The notes under the pieces were generated by a model. The model was not told the DNA's origin. It did not search any database and saw only the letters and a program-made list of their open reading frames with translations. A stretch of DNA of 20,446 bases from an uncultured Clostridia bacterium (GTDB lineage: Bacteria; Bacillota; Clostridia; Oscillospirales; CAG-272): positions 1-20,446 of the forward strand of contig CALEJO010000115.1 of the NCBI GenBank assembly GCA_937898155.1, written 5' to 3'. The translations under genes and the position numbers were made by a program. Shown piece after piece: positions 7,259-14,684 of the stretch (position 1 is its first letter; every line of letters begins with the position of its first letter).

Positions 7259-7585
7259 TCATTTGGTCAATGCTTCGAGGTCAAGCGCGGCGAGCCATTT
7301 GCGCACATGGCTGTCAAGAGCCGTTCCGTGCCGCAGGGCTTCCGTTTTCTCCTCGTCGAGCTTGGTAAGCACGCTCAGATGACGCATCTTTTTGCGTTTC
7401 GGGGATGCCAGCGTTCGGTTTTTTCCGTCCGCGATCAGCACGTCGCCGTTTTCCGCCCCCGCGATGATCGCGAAAAGGCATCCGGCGTCGTGCCCCGCGA
7501 GGGACACCGCGATCTCTCCGACATGAGCGTCGTCGGGATCGGCTTTCACATCCGGTCCTTTGCGGGAGTGTCTTTTTTCTTTCAT
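7259..7585 (-). CDS. KOW-domain RNA-binding protein, L14e-like
   Basis: The 108-residue product starts at ATG 7585, 4 nt after the map stop, with GGAG 7 nt upstream. A longer frame from TTG 7600 overlaps map and lacks a ribosome binding site. Residues about 22-70 carry a KOW-type pattern, VGEIAVSLAGHDAGCLFAII followed by AGAENGDVLIADGKNRTLASPKRKKMRHL. This resembles the L14e/L6e/L27e group found between map and infA in many Clostridia. The Lys-rich start and the PKRKKMRHL stretch fit RNA binding. The role is not established; a ribosome-associated or assembly function is inferred from context. The C-terminal part (about 70-108) is helical-looking and not recognised. Confidence 0.85.
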   Translation of the reverse strand: MKEKRHSRKGPDVKADPDDAHVGEIAVSLAGHDAGCLFAIIAGAENGDVLIADGKNRTLASPKRKKMRHLSVLTKLDEEKTEALRHGTALDSHVRKWLAALDLEALTK

Positions 7586-7589
7586 GAGA

Positions 7590-8342
7590 TCACTCCACAA
7601 AGGTCAGCAAAATCGGTTCGCCGTCCGTGATTGCAACGGAGTGCTCGTAATGGGCCGAGAGTGAGCCGTCAGCCGTTTTGACTGTCCAGCCGTCCCTGAG
7701 CACCTTCACGTTCCGCGTTCCGAAATTGATCATCGGTTCGATGGCAATGGTCATGCCGGGATACAGGCGAGACCCTCTGCCGCGGGTTCCGAAATTCGGA
7801 ACCTCGGGATCCTCGTGCAGTTCATGTCCGACACCGTGGCCGACATATTCCCGCACGACACCGTATCCGCACGATTCCGCGTATTCGCAGATCTCGGCGC
7901 CAATGTCTCCGATCCGACCGCCTGCCTTGGCAAATTTCACACCGCGGAAGAAGCTCTCCCGCGTATCGGAAATCAGCTTTTTGGCAGTTTCACTGATTGT
8001 TCCAACGCCGAAGGTATTCGCGCTGTCACCATGGAACCCCTGATAACAGGCACCGACATCAATTTTCACGATGTCACCCTCCCGAAGAATCCGATCGGCA
8101 CTTGGGATGCCGTGGATCACTTCGTCGTTGATGCTGATGCAAGCGCTGCCGGGAAAACCGCCGTATCCGAGGAACGAAGGTTTTGCGCCGCACTTTTCGA
8201 TATAATGGCGGATCAGCGTATCGAGTTCTTTCGTGCTGATGCCTTCCTTTATATGATCGCGCGCCACGAGAATCGCCTCGCCGGTGATCCTCCCCGCCTT
8301 ACGCATAATAGCCAATTGTTCGCTGTTTTTGAGTTGGACCAT
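7590..8342 (-). CDS. map: Methionine aminopeptidase, type I
   Basis: The 250-residue enzyme removes the initiator Met from nascent proteins. The metal ligands are all present: D95 (KIDVGA), D106 (GDSANTF), H169 (GHGVGH), E202 (AIEPM) and E233 (HYEHSV), with H77 as the substrate-binding His. These are offset by 2 from E. coli Map. I place the start at ATG 8342 (MVQLKNSEQLAIMRKAGRI), 9 nt after GAGG. The ATG at 8351 overlaps that site directly. The gene follows adk by 5 nt, the common adk-map pair in Bacillota, and the KOW gene follows it by 4 nt. Confidence 0.97.
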   Translation of the reverse strand: MVQLKNSEQLAIMRKAGRITGEAILVARDHIKEGISTKELDTLIRHYIEKCGAKPSFLGYGGFPGSACISINDEVIHGIPSADRILREGDIVKIDVGACYQGFHGDSANTFGVGTISETAKKLISDTRESFFRGVKFAKAGGRIGDIGAEICEYAESCGYGVVREYVGHGVGHELHEDPEVPNFGTRGRGSRLYPGMTIAIEPMINFGTRNVKVLRDGWTVKTADGSLSAHYEHSVAITDGEPILLTFVE

Positions 8343-8347
8343 AGAAG

Positions 8348-8989
8348 TCATCCTCTGATGCTTTCTATGGCTTGAATGGTGAGCGCTGTCGTGTCCGCGA
8401 TCTCTTCCTGACCGATGACCGTTTTCAGCACTCCTTTTGCAGCATAGAAATCTTTCAGCGGCTCGGTCTGTTCATGATACGTGACCAGTCTGCTCTTGAC
8501 GACCTCGGGCTTATCATCCGCGCGGATGATCAACTCGCCGCCGCACTTGTCGCAGATCCCATCGACCGCTGCCGGTTTATATTCCGTGTGATACGACGCA
8601 CCGCATTTGCCGCAGAGCCGACGACCGCCCATACGGGTGACGATCTTCTCGTCCGGCACCTCAATGCTGATGACGCCATCCATGCTTATTCCCATTTCGT
8701 CGAGCGCCTTCGCTTGCGCGACCGTTCTCGGAAATCCGTCGAGGATAAATCCGTTTTTGCAGTCAGAATCCGCAAGACGTTCCTTGATAATGCCGATTAC
8801 GACATCGTCCGGAACCAGAGCGCCAACGGTCACATAGCTTTTCGCTTTCTGACCGAGCTCCGTGCCGGCACTCATCGCCTCACGGAGAAGTGCACCCGTC
8901 GAAATCGCGGGAATATGATATTTTTCAGAAACATTCTCTGCTTGGGTTCCTTTTCCGGCGCCGGGAGCGCCGAGAAACATCAGTCTCAT
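8348..8989 (-). CDS. adk: Adenylate kinase (zinc-lid form)
   Basis: The 213-residue enzyme converts ATP and AMP to two ADP in the cytoplasm. The P loop is GAPGAGKGT (7-15). The AMP-binding part has STGALLREAM (30-39) and DGFPRTVAQAK (84-94). The LID domain holds four cysteines, C126, C129, C146 and C149, which is the zinc-binding form common in Gram-positive bacteria. AAGGAG is 5 nt before the ATG. The gene is located between secY and map as in many Bacillota; a structured 90-nt gap separates it from secY. Confidence 0.98.
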   Translation of the reverse strand: MRLMFLGAPGAGKGTQAENVSEKYHIPAISTGALLREAMSAGTELGQKAKSYVTVGALVPDDVVIGIIKERLADSDCKNGFILDGFPRTVAQAKALDEMGISMDGVISIEVPDEKIVTRMGGRRLCGKCGASYHTEYKPAAVDGICDKCGGELIIRADDKPEVVKSRLVTYHEQTEPLKDFYAAKGVLKTVIGQEEIADTTALTIQAIESIRG

Positions 8990-9079
8990 ATATACTCCTT
9001 ATTTGCACCGCGTGGACACGCGGAGTAGATGGGATTCCCGACCGATATCCGGTTTGCGGATATCGGTCAGGATCATGAA
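8990..9079 (-). promoter_or_regulatory. secY-adk gap with two perfect hairpins
   Basis: A perfect 12-bp inverted repeat GACCGATATCCG/CGGATATCGGTC with a 5-nt loop (9040-9068) lies 11 nt after the secY stop. A second stem CCGCGT/ACGCGG with loop GGAC follows (9008-9023), and a short GGG-ATT-CCC lies between them (9031-9039). There is no T-run, so they are not intrinsic terminators. They may protect or process the mRNA and so separate the levels of secY and adk. Confidence 0.55.
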
Positions 9080-10429
9080 TTAGTCAAGGAATCCCTTGTA
9101 ATGACGCATGGTCATCTGTGCTTCCATCTCGCGGACCGTTTCGAGCGCGACACCGACCACGATGAGCAGCGTGGAACCGCTGAACGAAACGATGTTCAGA
9201 AGTCCGCCGGACACGATGTTCAGGAGCAACGGGAAACAAGCGACAGCACCGAGGAAGAGTGCGCCGATCAAGATGATCTTGTTCAGCACCTTCTTGATGT
9301 AGAGCGCCGTCGGTCTGCCGGGACGAATACCCGGGATCGAACCGCCCTGCTGCATCAGGTTATTGGAAACCTCAACGGGGTTGAAAGAAATCGAGATATA
9401 GAAGTAAGAGAATGCAATGATCAGAACGAACATCGCAACCATATAGATCCAGCTGTCGGTCTGCAACGCGGTGTAAACCTTATACCAACCGGAATCCGTG
9501 CCGATCTTGCCTCTCTGATAGAGGAAAGCGATCACGGTGATCGGAAGCGAAACGATCGTGCTGGCGAAAATGATCGGCATAACGCCGGACATATTCAGTT
9601 TGATCGGCAGGTTGGAGTTCTGACCGCCATACTGTTTGCGTCCGACAGTGCGTTTCGCATACTGCACCGGGATTCTTCTCTCGGCGTCAGACATATACGT
9701 GACGAACACGATGGAGCCGACCATGACTACGATGACTGCCACCCACAGAACGACGCGGAGCCAAGTCGGCACGTAGTCGTTTGCAAAATAGGTAGCGTCG
9801 GTCGCCTGTTTTGCTTGCAGGGTGGAATTAAAGGCGACGAACGTCGAAGGCAAGCTGGAAACGATATTCGCAAACAGGATGATGGAAATACCGTTGCCAA
9901 TGCCCTGCTCGTCGATTTTTTCCGCGAGCCACATCACGAGCGCGGCACCTGCGGTATAGCAGGCGACGATGACGATCACGGAGAAGACTTTTCCGAACGA
10001 AGAACCGCCGGAAGGCATCAGACCGTAGGAATCGAGCAGCGCGTAATACCCATAAGAGGTGATGACCGCGATACCGATCGTGATATAACGGGTGATCTGT
10101 TCGATCTTCTTTCTGCCGTTCTCGCCGTCCTTGGAAAGACGCTCCAAAGCGGGAATGGCGATCGCCAAAAGCTGAATGATAATGGATGCGTTGATATACG
10201 GTGTCACAGACAGCGCAAGCAGGGTTGCCTGCGAGAACGCATTACCGGAGAGAATGCTCAGATACTGGAACACACCCTCGTTCATAATGCTCATCTGCAT
10301 CGAGGTATAATCAACGAACGGAACCGGGATTGCAGCGCCAATGCGGTAAAGCAATACGATGAAAAGCGTGAAGACGATTTTACGGCGAAGTTCCGGGATC
10401 GACCACGCGTTTTTCAGTGTCTTAAACAC
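9080..10429 (-). CDS. secY: Protein translocase channel SecY
   Basis: The 449-residue inner-membrane protein forms the pore of the SecYEG translocon. The frame begins with GTG 10429, directly after the rplO stop, with GAGGTGG overlapping the end of rplO as ribosome binding site. MFKTLKNAWSIPELRRKIVF opens it, followed by about ten hydrophobic membrane segments, the plug region after TM1 and conserved pieces such as ALSVTPYINASIIIQLL, GIGNGISIILFANI and GGSIPGIRPGRPT. It is in the usual place between rplO and adk. The zero spacing to rplO suggests coupled translation. Confidence 0.98.
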   Translation of the reverse strand: MFKTLKNAWSIPELRRKIVFTLFIVLLYRIGAAIPVPFVDYTSMQMSIMNEGVFQYLSILSGNAFSQATLLALSVTPYINASIIIQLLAIAIPALERLSKDGENGRKKIEQITRYITIGIAVITSYGYYALLDSYGLMPSGGSSFGKVFSVIVIVACYTAGAALVMWLAEKIDEQGIGNGISIILFANIVSSLPSTFVAFNSTLQAKQATDATYFANDYVPTWLRVVLWVAVIVVMVGSIVFVTYMSDAERRIPVQYAKRTVGRKQYGGQNSNLPIKLNMSGVMPIIFASTIVSLPITVIAFLYQRGKIGTDSGWYKVYTALQTDSWIYMVAMFVLIIAFSYFYISISFNPVEVSNNLMQQGGSIPGIRPGRPTALYIKKVLNKIILIGALFLGAVACFPLLLNIVSGGLLNIVSFSGSTLLIVVGVALETVREMEAQMTMRHYKGFLD

Positions 10430-10870
10430 TTATACCACCTCGCACTTTCCGCCTGCCGCCTCGATCTTCTCTTTGGCACTTGCCGAGAAAATCGTTGCCT
10501 GAACCGTTAATTTCTTTGCGACTTCGCCGCGACCGAGAATTTTCACACCGTCGAGCGTTTTGCGGATGATGCGTTTTTCGAGAAGCGCGTCTACGTTGAC
10601 AACCGCACCGTCCTCAAACGCGTTGAGAGCGCTCAGGTTGACGATCGCATACTGCTTCGCAAAATGATTGTGAAAACCTCTCTTCGGAAGTCTTCTGTAA
10701 AGCGGAATCTGTCCGCCTTCAAAACCCGGTCTGACACCACCGCCGGAACGAGCATTCTGACCTTTGTGGCCTTTGCCTGCGGTTTTTCCGTTGCCGGAAC
10801 CCGTGCCGCGGCCAACGCGGAACGCCTCCTTCGTGGAGCCCTCTGCCGGAGAAAGTTCATTGAGCTTCAT
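10430..10870 (-). CDS. rplO: 50S ribosomal protein L15
   Basis: The 146-residue product has the L15 start MKLNELSPAEGSTKEAFRVG and the long glycine- and basic-rich N-terminal arm RGTGSGNGKTAGKGHKGQNA ending in GGVRPGFEGGQIPLYRRLPK, which threads into 23S rRNA. The globular C-terminal part includes VNVDALLEKRIIRKTLDGVK. GGAGG precedes the ATG by 8 nt. Its stop codon is followed at once by the secY GTG. The 67-nt gap before it contains a partial duplicate of the rpmD tail. Confidence 0.98.
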   Translation of the reverse strand: MKLNELSPAEGSTKEAFRVGRGTGSGNGKTAGKGHKGQNARSGGGVRPGFEGGQIPLYRRLPKRGFHNHFAKQYAIVNLSALNAFEDGAVVNVDALLEKRIIRKTLDGVKILGRGEVAKKLTVQATIFSASAKEKIEAAGGKCEVV

Positions 10871-10907
10871 TTGGGTATCCTCCTTATACGTGAATTTTTA
10901 AATATCT

Positions 10908-10967
10908 TTGAAGATGTTTCACCTTGACGAGGTGAGCTTACAGGTTCTCGACCTTAACCAGGTGAGA
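10908..10967 (-). repeat. Tandem duplication of the last ten rpmD codons
   Basis: The last ten codons of rpmD including its stop (10938-10967) are followed in frame by a second copy (10908-10937). The first reads SHLVKVENL-stop and the second AHLVKVKHLQ. Twenty of 30 bases agree and many of the differences are in third codon positions. The second copy lies wholly after the stop codon and is followed by further open frame to a TAA just before the rplO ribosome binding site. Confidence 0.7.
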
Positions 10968-11117
10968 GACCAGTTTGACCTTACCCAAAACGGAAGCGTC
11001 ATTGTTTTGCACCGTAGAATCGCCGATCTTGCGAAGACCGAGCGATTTCGCGACTACCTTTTGTTTGGGCGTCGAAGCGATAAGACTGCCGGTGAGCGTC
11101 ACTTTAATCTGTTCCAT
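10938..11117 (-). CDS. rpmD: 50S ribosomal protein L30
   Basis: The 59-residue product reads MEQIKVTLTGSLIASTPKQK, then VVAKSLGLRKIGDSTVQNND and ASVLGKVKLVSHLVKVENL. KVTLxxSxIxxxPKQ and the GLRKIGDSTVQ segment are the L30 signature. It is the normal bacterial length. TAAGGAGG stands a few bases before the ATG. It follows rpsE by 12 nt. Its 3' end is duplicated downstream of the stop codon. Confidence 0.97.
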   Translation of the reverse strand: MEQIKVTLTGSLIASTPKQKVVAKSLGLRKIGDSTVQNNDASVLGKVKLVSHLVKVENL

Positions 11118-11129
11118 CTCTTGGCCTCC

Positions 11130-11630
11130 TTATTTCACTGCATCGACATCGATGCCACGAACCGCCGCGACCTGCTCAGCAGTGCGGAGCGCTTTCAGAC
11201 CTTCAAAGGTCGCTTTCACGACGTTGGAAGGATTGCTCGAACGGATGCATTTTGCACGAATGTCTTTGATGCCTGCCATCTGGACGACCGCACGAACGGT
11301 GCCGCCTGCGATGACGCCGGTACCGGGAGCGGCGGGTTTCAGAATAACTCTTGCCGCGCCGTATTCGCCGATGACTTCGTGAGGAATCGTGGTTCCTTTG
11401 AGAGAAACCTCGATGATGTTTTTCTTCGCGTCCTCGATGCCCTTGCGGATTGCTTCGGGATACTCGGATGCTTTTCCAAGACCGTAGCCGACGTGACCGT
11501 TTTCGTCACCGACGACCATGATTGCAGTCTGACGTGCGATGCGTCCGCCTTTGACGGTTTTGGAAACACGGTTTGTAGCAACTGTCACTTCTTTGAGTTC
11601 CAGAGCTTCAGGATTGATTCTTTTAGCCAT
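11130..11630 (-). CDS. rpsE: 30S ribosomal protein S5
   Basis: The 166-residue product has the two S5 domains: an N-terminal double-stranded-RNA-binding-like domain (about 10-75, RVSKTVKGGRIARQTAIMVV and GDENGHVGYGLGKASEYPEA) and a C-terminal domain (about 80-155, HEVIGEYGAARVILKPAAPG and AGGTVRAVVQMAGIKDIRAK). S5 shapes the mRNA entry site and affects fidelity. GAGGAGGAGG precedes the ATG. It follows rplR by 14 nt. Confidence 0.98.
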   Translation of the reverse strand: MAKRINPEALELKEVTVATNRVSKTVKGGRIARQTAIMVVGDENGHVGYGLGKASEYPEAIRKGIEDAKKNIIEVSLKGTTIPHEVIGEYGAARVILKPAAPGTGVIAGGTVRAVVQMAGIKDIRAKCIRSSNPSNVVKATFEGLKALRTAEQVAAVRGIDVDAVK

Positions 11631-11644
11631 GTTCTTCCTCCTCC

Positions 11645-12004
11645 TCAGAATTTGAGGCCGCCTTCGCGGGCGCCTTCTGCAAGTGCTTTGACTCTGCCTT
11701 CGTAAACGTAGCCGCCGCGGTCGAACACGATCTCGGTGATGCCTTTTTCGAGGGCTCTCTCGGCGATGGTCTTGCCGATTTGATTTGCTGCTTCTTTGTT
11801 TCCGCCGTTCCCATCAAAAACCTTTTCGAGGGTGGATGCGGATACGAGGGTCACACCGTTGACGTCATCGATGATCTGCGCGCTGATATTCGCGAGAGAA
11901 CGATAAACGGAAAGACGAGGTCTTTCGGGCGTGCCGGAAATCTTCGCGCGAACTCTTTTATGGCGAACCAGACGAGCCGCGTTGCTGTCTTTTCTAGATA
12001 CCAT
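11645..12004 (-). CDS. rplR: 50S ribosomal protein L18
   Basis: The 119-residue product binds 5S rRNA in the central protuberance. It shows the family pattern RLVRHKRVRAKISGTPERPR, LSVYRSLANISAQIIDDVNG, TLVSAST, and the C-terminal FDRGGYVYEGRVKALAEGAR-EGGLKF. GGAG precedes the ATG by 9 nt, and the gene follows rplF by 18 nt. Nothing unusual was seen. Confidence 0.98.
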   Translation of the reverse strand: MVSRKDSNAARLVRHKRVRAKISGTPERPRLSVYRSLANISAQIIDDVNGVTLVSASTLEKVFDGNGGNKEAANQIGKTIAERALEKGITEIVFDRGGYVYEGRVKALAEGAREGGLKF

Positions 12005-12022
12005 TTCGATCCACTCCTTTCA

Positions 12023-12562
12023 TTATTTACCGGTTTTGCCGGCTTTACGGCGAATGTGTTCGCCGGCATACTTGACGCCTTTGCCGAGGTAGGGCTCAGG
12101 CGGCCTCTTCTCGCGGATCTGCGCAGCGATCTGACCGACCGTCTGCTTGTCGATACCGTTGACGATGACCGTCGTGGAGTCCGGAACATCAAAGGTGATG
12201 TTGTCCTTCTCCTCGAACACGATCGGATGAGAATGACCGAGGTTCAGCGTCAGGGACTTGCCGGTCTTCGCGGCTTTGTAGCCGACACCGACAATTTCGA
12301 GTTTCTTGGAGTAGCCGTTTGTGACGCCTTCCACCATGTTGGCGATTAGCGTTCTGGACAGACCGTGGAGCGAACGATTCTCACGTTCGTCATCCGGACG
12401 TTCGACCTTCACGAGCGCGCCGTCGACAGAAACTTTCATGTTGGGGTGGATGCGGGTTTCGAGGGTTCCCTTCGGGCCTTTGACGGTGACGAGATTGTTC
12501 TCGCCGAGAGTGACGGTCACGCCTGCGGGAATCGCAATTTCTTTTCTTCCGATTCTAGACAT
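12023..12562 (-). CDS. rplF: 50S ribosomal protein L6
   Basis: The 179-residue product consists of two L6 repeats and binds 23S rRNA near the factor-binding site. It begins MSRIGRKEIAIPAGVTVTLG and carries the second-repeat signature QTVGQIAAQIREKRPPEPYL followed by GKGVKYAGEHIRRKAGKTGK. It lies 12 nt after rpsH, and its own ribosome binding site is a GGGGGTAAGGA-type sequence directly before the ATG. Confidence 0.98.
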   Translation of the reverse strand: MSRIGRKEIAIPAGVTVTLGENNLVTVKGPKGTLETRIHPNMKVSVDGALVKVERPDDERENRSLHGLSRTLIANMVEGVTNGYSKKLEIVGVGYKAAKTGKSLTLNLGHSHPIVFEEKDNITFDVPDSTTVIVNGIDKQTVGQIAAQIREKRPPEPYLGKGVKYAGEHIRRKAGKTGK

Positions 12563-12574
12563 TTCCTTACCCCC

Positions 12575-12973
12575 TTACCATACGAAGGCGAGAATTTCGC
12601 CGCCGACGTTGAGCTCGCGCGCCTTTTTGTCCGTCATGACACCCTTTGAGGTGGAGACGATGGCGACGCCGAGTCCGTTCATGACCTTCGGCATCTCTTC
12701 ACAGTTGGAATAGATGCGAAGACCGGGTTTGGAGACGCGGCGGAGGCCCTGAATGACCTTCGTTTTGCCGCGGCCGTATTTGAGTGTGATGCGGATGATG
12801 CCCTGTTTTCCGTCTTCCACGATCTGATAGCCGGCGATGTAGCCCTCATCTTTGAGGATGTCTGCGATCGCTTTCTTCATGTTGGAGGCGGGAACATCAA
12901 CCGTTTCGTGTTTCGCACTGTTCGCGTTTCTGATTCTGGTCAGCATATCCGCGATTGTGTCTGAAATTTGCAT
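12575..12973 (-). CDS. rpsH: 30S ribosomal protein S8
   Basis: The 132-residue product is a primary binder of the central domain of 16S rRNA. I start it at ATG 12973 (MQISDTIADMLTRIRNANSA), 8 nt after AAGGAGG. The frame is open farther upstream, but no other start has a ribosome binding site. The end TSKGVMTDKKARELNVGGEI-LAFVW is the S8 signature. S8 represses the spc operon in E. coli by binding its mRNA. The unusual 183-nt structured gap lies immediately before this gene, so an autogenous site there is possible but unproven. Confidence 0.98.
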   Translation of the reverse strand: MQISDTIADMLTRIRNANSAKHETVDVPASNMKKAIADILKDEGYIAGYQIVEDGKQGIIRITLKYGRGKTKVIQGLRRVSKPGLRIYSNCEEMPKVMNGLGVAIVSTSKGVMTDKKARELNVGGEILAFVW

Positions 12974-13156
12974 TGTGATTTCCTCCTTTTGATGCAAGTT
13001 AAATTGGTTTTTGGGATTGCTCCCTTCGCCGAATCCTTGCTGCCGGCGATTGCCGGCGGCGAGCCGATGGTTAAAGCACTTGGCTTTCCTTTCGACAAGA
13101 TCGGAGATTTTATGATTCAGAGCACTTGGCTCGGGATCAACGTTTGGTTTGCCGGA
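12974..13156 (-). promoter_or_regulatory. Unusually long rpsN-rpsH gap with repeats and a hairpin
   Basis: The other gaps in the spc block are mostly under 30 nt, and this one is 183 nt. It holds an 11-bp direct repeat AGCCAAGTGCT (13131-13121 and 13085-13075), extendable to about 20 bases with a few differences, and a GC-rich hairpin GCCGGC-AATC-GCCGGC (13042-13057). rpsN and rpsH are in the same frame and no stop codon interrupts the gap after the rpsN stop, but there is no good start codon for an extra gene. No promoter or T-run is seen. Confidence 0.5.
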
Positions 13157-13342
13157 TTACCAGCTGGCTTTCTTAACGCCCGGGATCTGACCCTTGTAAG
13201 CAAGCTCACGGAAGCAGATACGGCAAATACCGAATTTGCGGAGATAAGCGTGCGGTCTGCCGCAAATCTTGCAGCGGTTGTATTCACGGGTGGAATACTT
13301 CTGCGTTCTTTGCTGTTTCAGCTTCATAGAAGTTTTTGCCAT
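13157..13342 (-). CDS. rpsN: 30S ribosomal protein S14, zinc-binding type Z
   Basis: The 61-residue product is the short zinc form of S14, located in the 30S head. The cysteines C24, C27, C40 and C43 (CKIC and CRIC) bind zinc, followed by FRELAYKGQIPGVKKASW, the family ending. The N terminus MAKTSMKLKQQRTQKYSTRE is normal for the type. AAAGGAG precedes the ATG. It follows rplE by 18 nt. A long gap separates it from rpsH. Confidence 0.98.
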   Translation of the reverse strand: MAKTSMKLKQQRTQKYSTREYNRCKICGRPHAYLRKFGICRICFRELAYKGQIPGVKKASW

Positions 13343-13360
13343 CTTACTGATCTCCTTTCG

Positions 13361-13900
13361 TTATTTCGCGAACGGCGCGCCCATGAGAGCGAGCAGTTCT
13401 TTTGCTTCTTCATCGGTTCTGGCGGTGGTGACAAAGGCAATGTCCATGCCTCTGATCTTTTCCACTTTGTCATATTCGATTTCCGGGAAGATCAGCTGCT
13501 CTTTGAGGCCGAGGGAGTAGTTGCCGCGGCCGTCAAACGCGTTCGGATTGATGCCTTTGAAGTCGCGGACACGGGGGAGCGCGATGTTGAAGAGACGATC
13601 CATGAACTCGAACATTCTGTCGCCGCGAAGAGTGACCTTCACGCCGATCTTCATGCCCTGTCTGACTTTGAAGTTTGCAACGGATTTTCTCGCGGTCGTC
13701 GGGACTGCCTTCTGACCGGTGATCATCGTGATTTCGCTGATGATGTTGTCAATCGCTTTCGCATTTTCCTTTGCGTCGCCGGCGCCGACGTTGATCACGA
13801 TCTTGTCGAAGCGCGGGATCTGCATCGTGCTCGTGTAGGAGAATTTTTTCATCAATGCGGGAGCGACTTCTGCTTTGTAATACTCTTTCAGTCTAGCCAT
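13361..13900 (-). CDS. rplE: 50S ribosomal protein L5
   Basis: The 179-residue product binds 5S rRNA and contacts P-site tRNA. It begins MARLKEYYKAEVAPALMKKF and has the conserved QIPRFDKIVINVGAGDAKEN, TGQKAVPTTARKSVANFKVR and GVKVTLRGDRMFEFMDRLFN, with NYSLGLKEQLIFPEIEYDKV in the second half. Length is normal. GGAGG lies 10 nt before the ATG. It follows rplX by 18 nt, leaving little room for an S8 repressor site of the E. coli kind, which sits at this junction. Confidence 0.98.
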   Translation of the reverse strand: MARLKEYYKAEVAPALMKKFSYTSTMQIPRFDKIVINVGAGDAKENAKAIDNIISEITMITGQKAVPTTARKSVANFKVRQGMKIGVKVTLRGDRMFEFMDRLFNIALPRVRDFKGINPNAFDGRGNYSLGLKEQLIFPEIEYDKVEKIRGMDIAFVTTARTDEEAKELLALMGAPFAK

Positions 13901-13918
13901 TTTTCATTTCCCTCCGCA

Positions 13919-14233
13919 TTAAAATTCTTTTCCGCATTTTGCACAAACGCGAACTTTTTTGCCATCCACGACCTGAATCTTGGAACGGCGACCTGCTTTG
14001 CAGCTCGGGCAGTAAAGCGCCACTTTGTCGGCGTGCATTGCACCCTCGACCTTCATGATGCCGCCTGCTTCGCCCTGCTTTCTGGGTTTCACATGTTTGG
14101 TCTGAACATTGACGCCCTCCACGATGACTTTGTGCTCATCGGGAGATACCGCCATCACTTTGCCTTTCACGCCCTTGTCGTCGCCGGAAAGCACGATAAC
14201 GGTATCATCTTTTTTCACATGAATTTTATTCAT
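13919..14233 (-). CDS. rplX: 50S ribosomal protein L24
   Basis: The 104-residue product initiates 50S assembly. The KOW motif is at the start: KKDDTVIVLSGDDKGVKGKV, followed by the conserved VEGVNVQTKHVKP. The C-terminal part has CPSC and CAKC, four cysteines placed as in the zinc-ribbon-like tail of Gram-positive L24. GGAGG is 9 nt before the ATG. It follows rplN by 15 nt. Confidence 0.97.
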   Translation of the reverse strand: MNKIHVKKDDTVIVLSGDDKGVKGKVMAVSPDEHKVIVEGVNVQTKHVKPRKQGEAGGIMKVEGAMHADKVALYCPSCKAGRRSKIQVVDGKKVRVCAKCGKEF

Positions 14234-14248
14234 TTTCGATAACCTCCA

Positions 14249-14617
14249 TTAAAGTACTTCGGGAGCGAGGGAAAGGATCTTAATGAAGTCCTTTTCACGA
14301 AGCTCTCTTGCGACAGGCCCAAAAATACGAGTGCCTCTCGGGGTGTTGTCGTCTTTGATGATCACGGCTGCGTTCTCGTCGAATTTGACGTAGGAGCCGT
14401 CAGCTCTCTTCACGCCCTTCACAGAGCGGACGATCACTGCTTTGACCACTTCGCCTTTCTTCGCGGTTCCGCCAGCGGACGCTTTCTTCACGCAGGCAAC
14501 TACGACATCGCCGATATTGGCATATCTGCGACCGGTTCCACCGAGCACTCTGATGCACATAAGCTCTTTTGCGCCGGTATTGTCGGCGACTTTCATCAAT
14601 GATTGTTGCTGTATCAT
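14249..14617 (-). CDS. rplN: 50S ribosomal protein L14
   Basis: The 122-residue product forms part of the intersubunit bridge to 16S rRNA. It begins MIQQQSLMKVADNTGAKELM and has the conserved GGTGRRYANIGDVVVACVK, KGEVVKAVIVRSVKGVKRAD and the ending FGPVARELREKDFIKILSLA-PEVL. GGAGG precedes the ATG by 8 nt. It follows rpsQ by 67 nt, which is a longer gap than usual but shows only a weak AGGTT/AACCT pairing. Confidence 0.98.
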   Translation of the reverse strand: MIQQQSLMKVADNTGAKELMCIRVLGGTGRRYANIGDVVVACVKKASAGGTAKKGEVVKAVIVRSVKGVKRADGSYVKFDENAAVIIKDDNTPRGTRIFGPVARELREKDFIKILSLAPEVL

Positions 14618-14684
14618 TGTGCTTTCCTCCTTAAATATTCACATCTCACAGGTTGCGATAAAACGCTCTAACCTTGCACTATGA

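Noticed and set aside
9029..10510. 493-codon plus-strand frame opposite secY
   Set aside because: Charged low-complexity translation (Asp/Arg/His) mirrors the hydrophobic codons of SecY; no independent support.
12968..14242. 424-codon plus-strand frame opposite rpsN, rplE and rplX
   Set aside because: It is antisense to three intact genes; its first part over the rpsN-rpsH gap has no ribosome binding site or recognisable domain.
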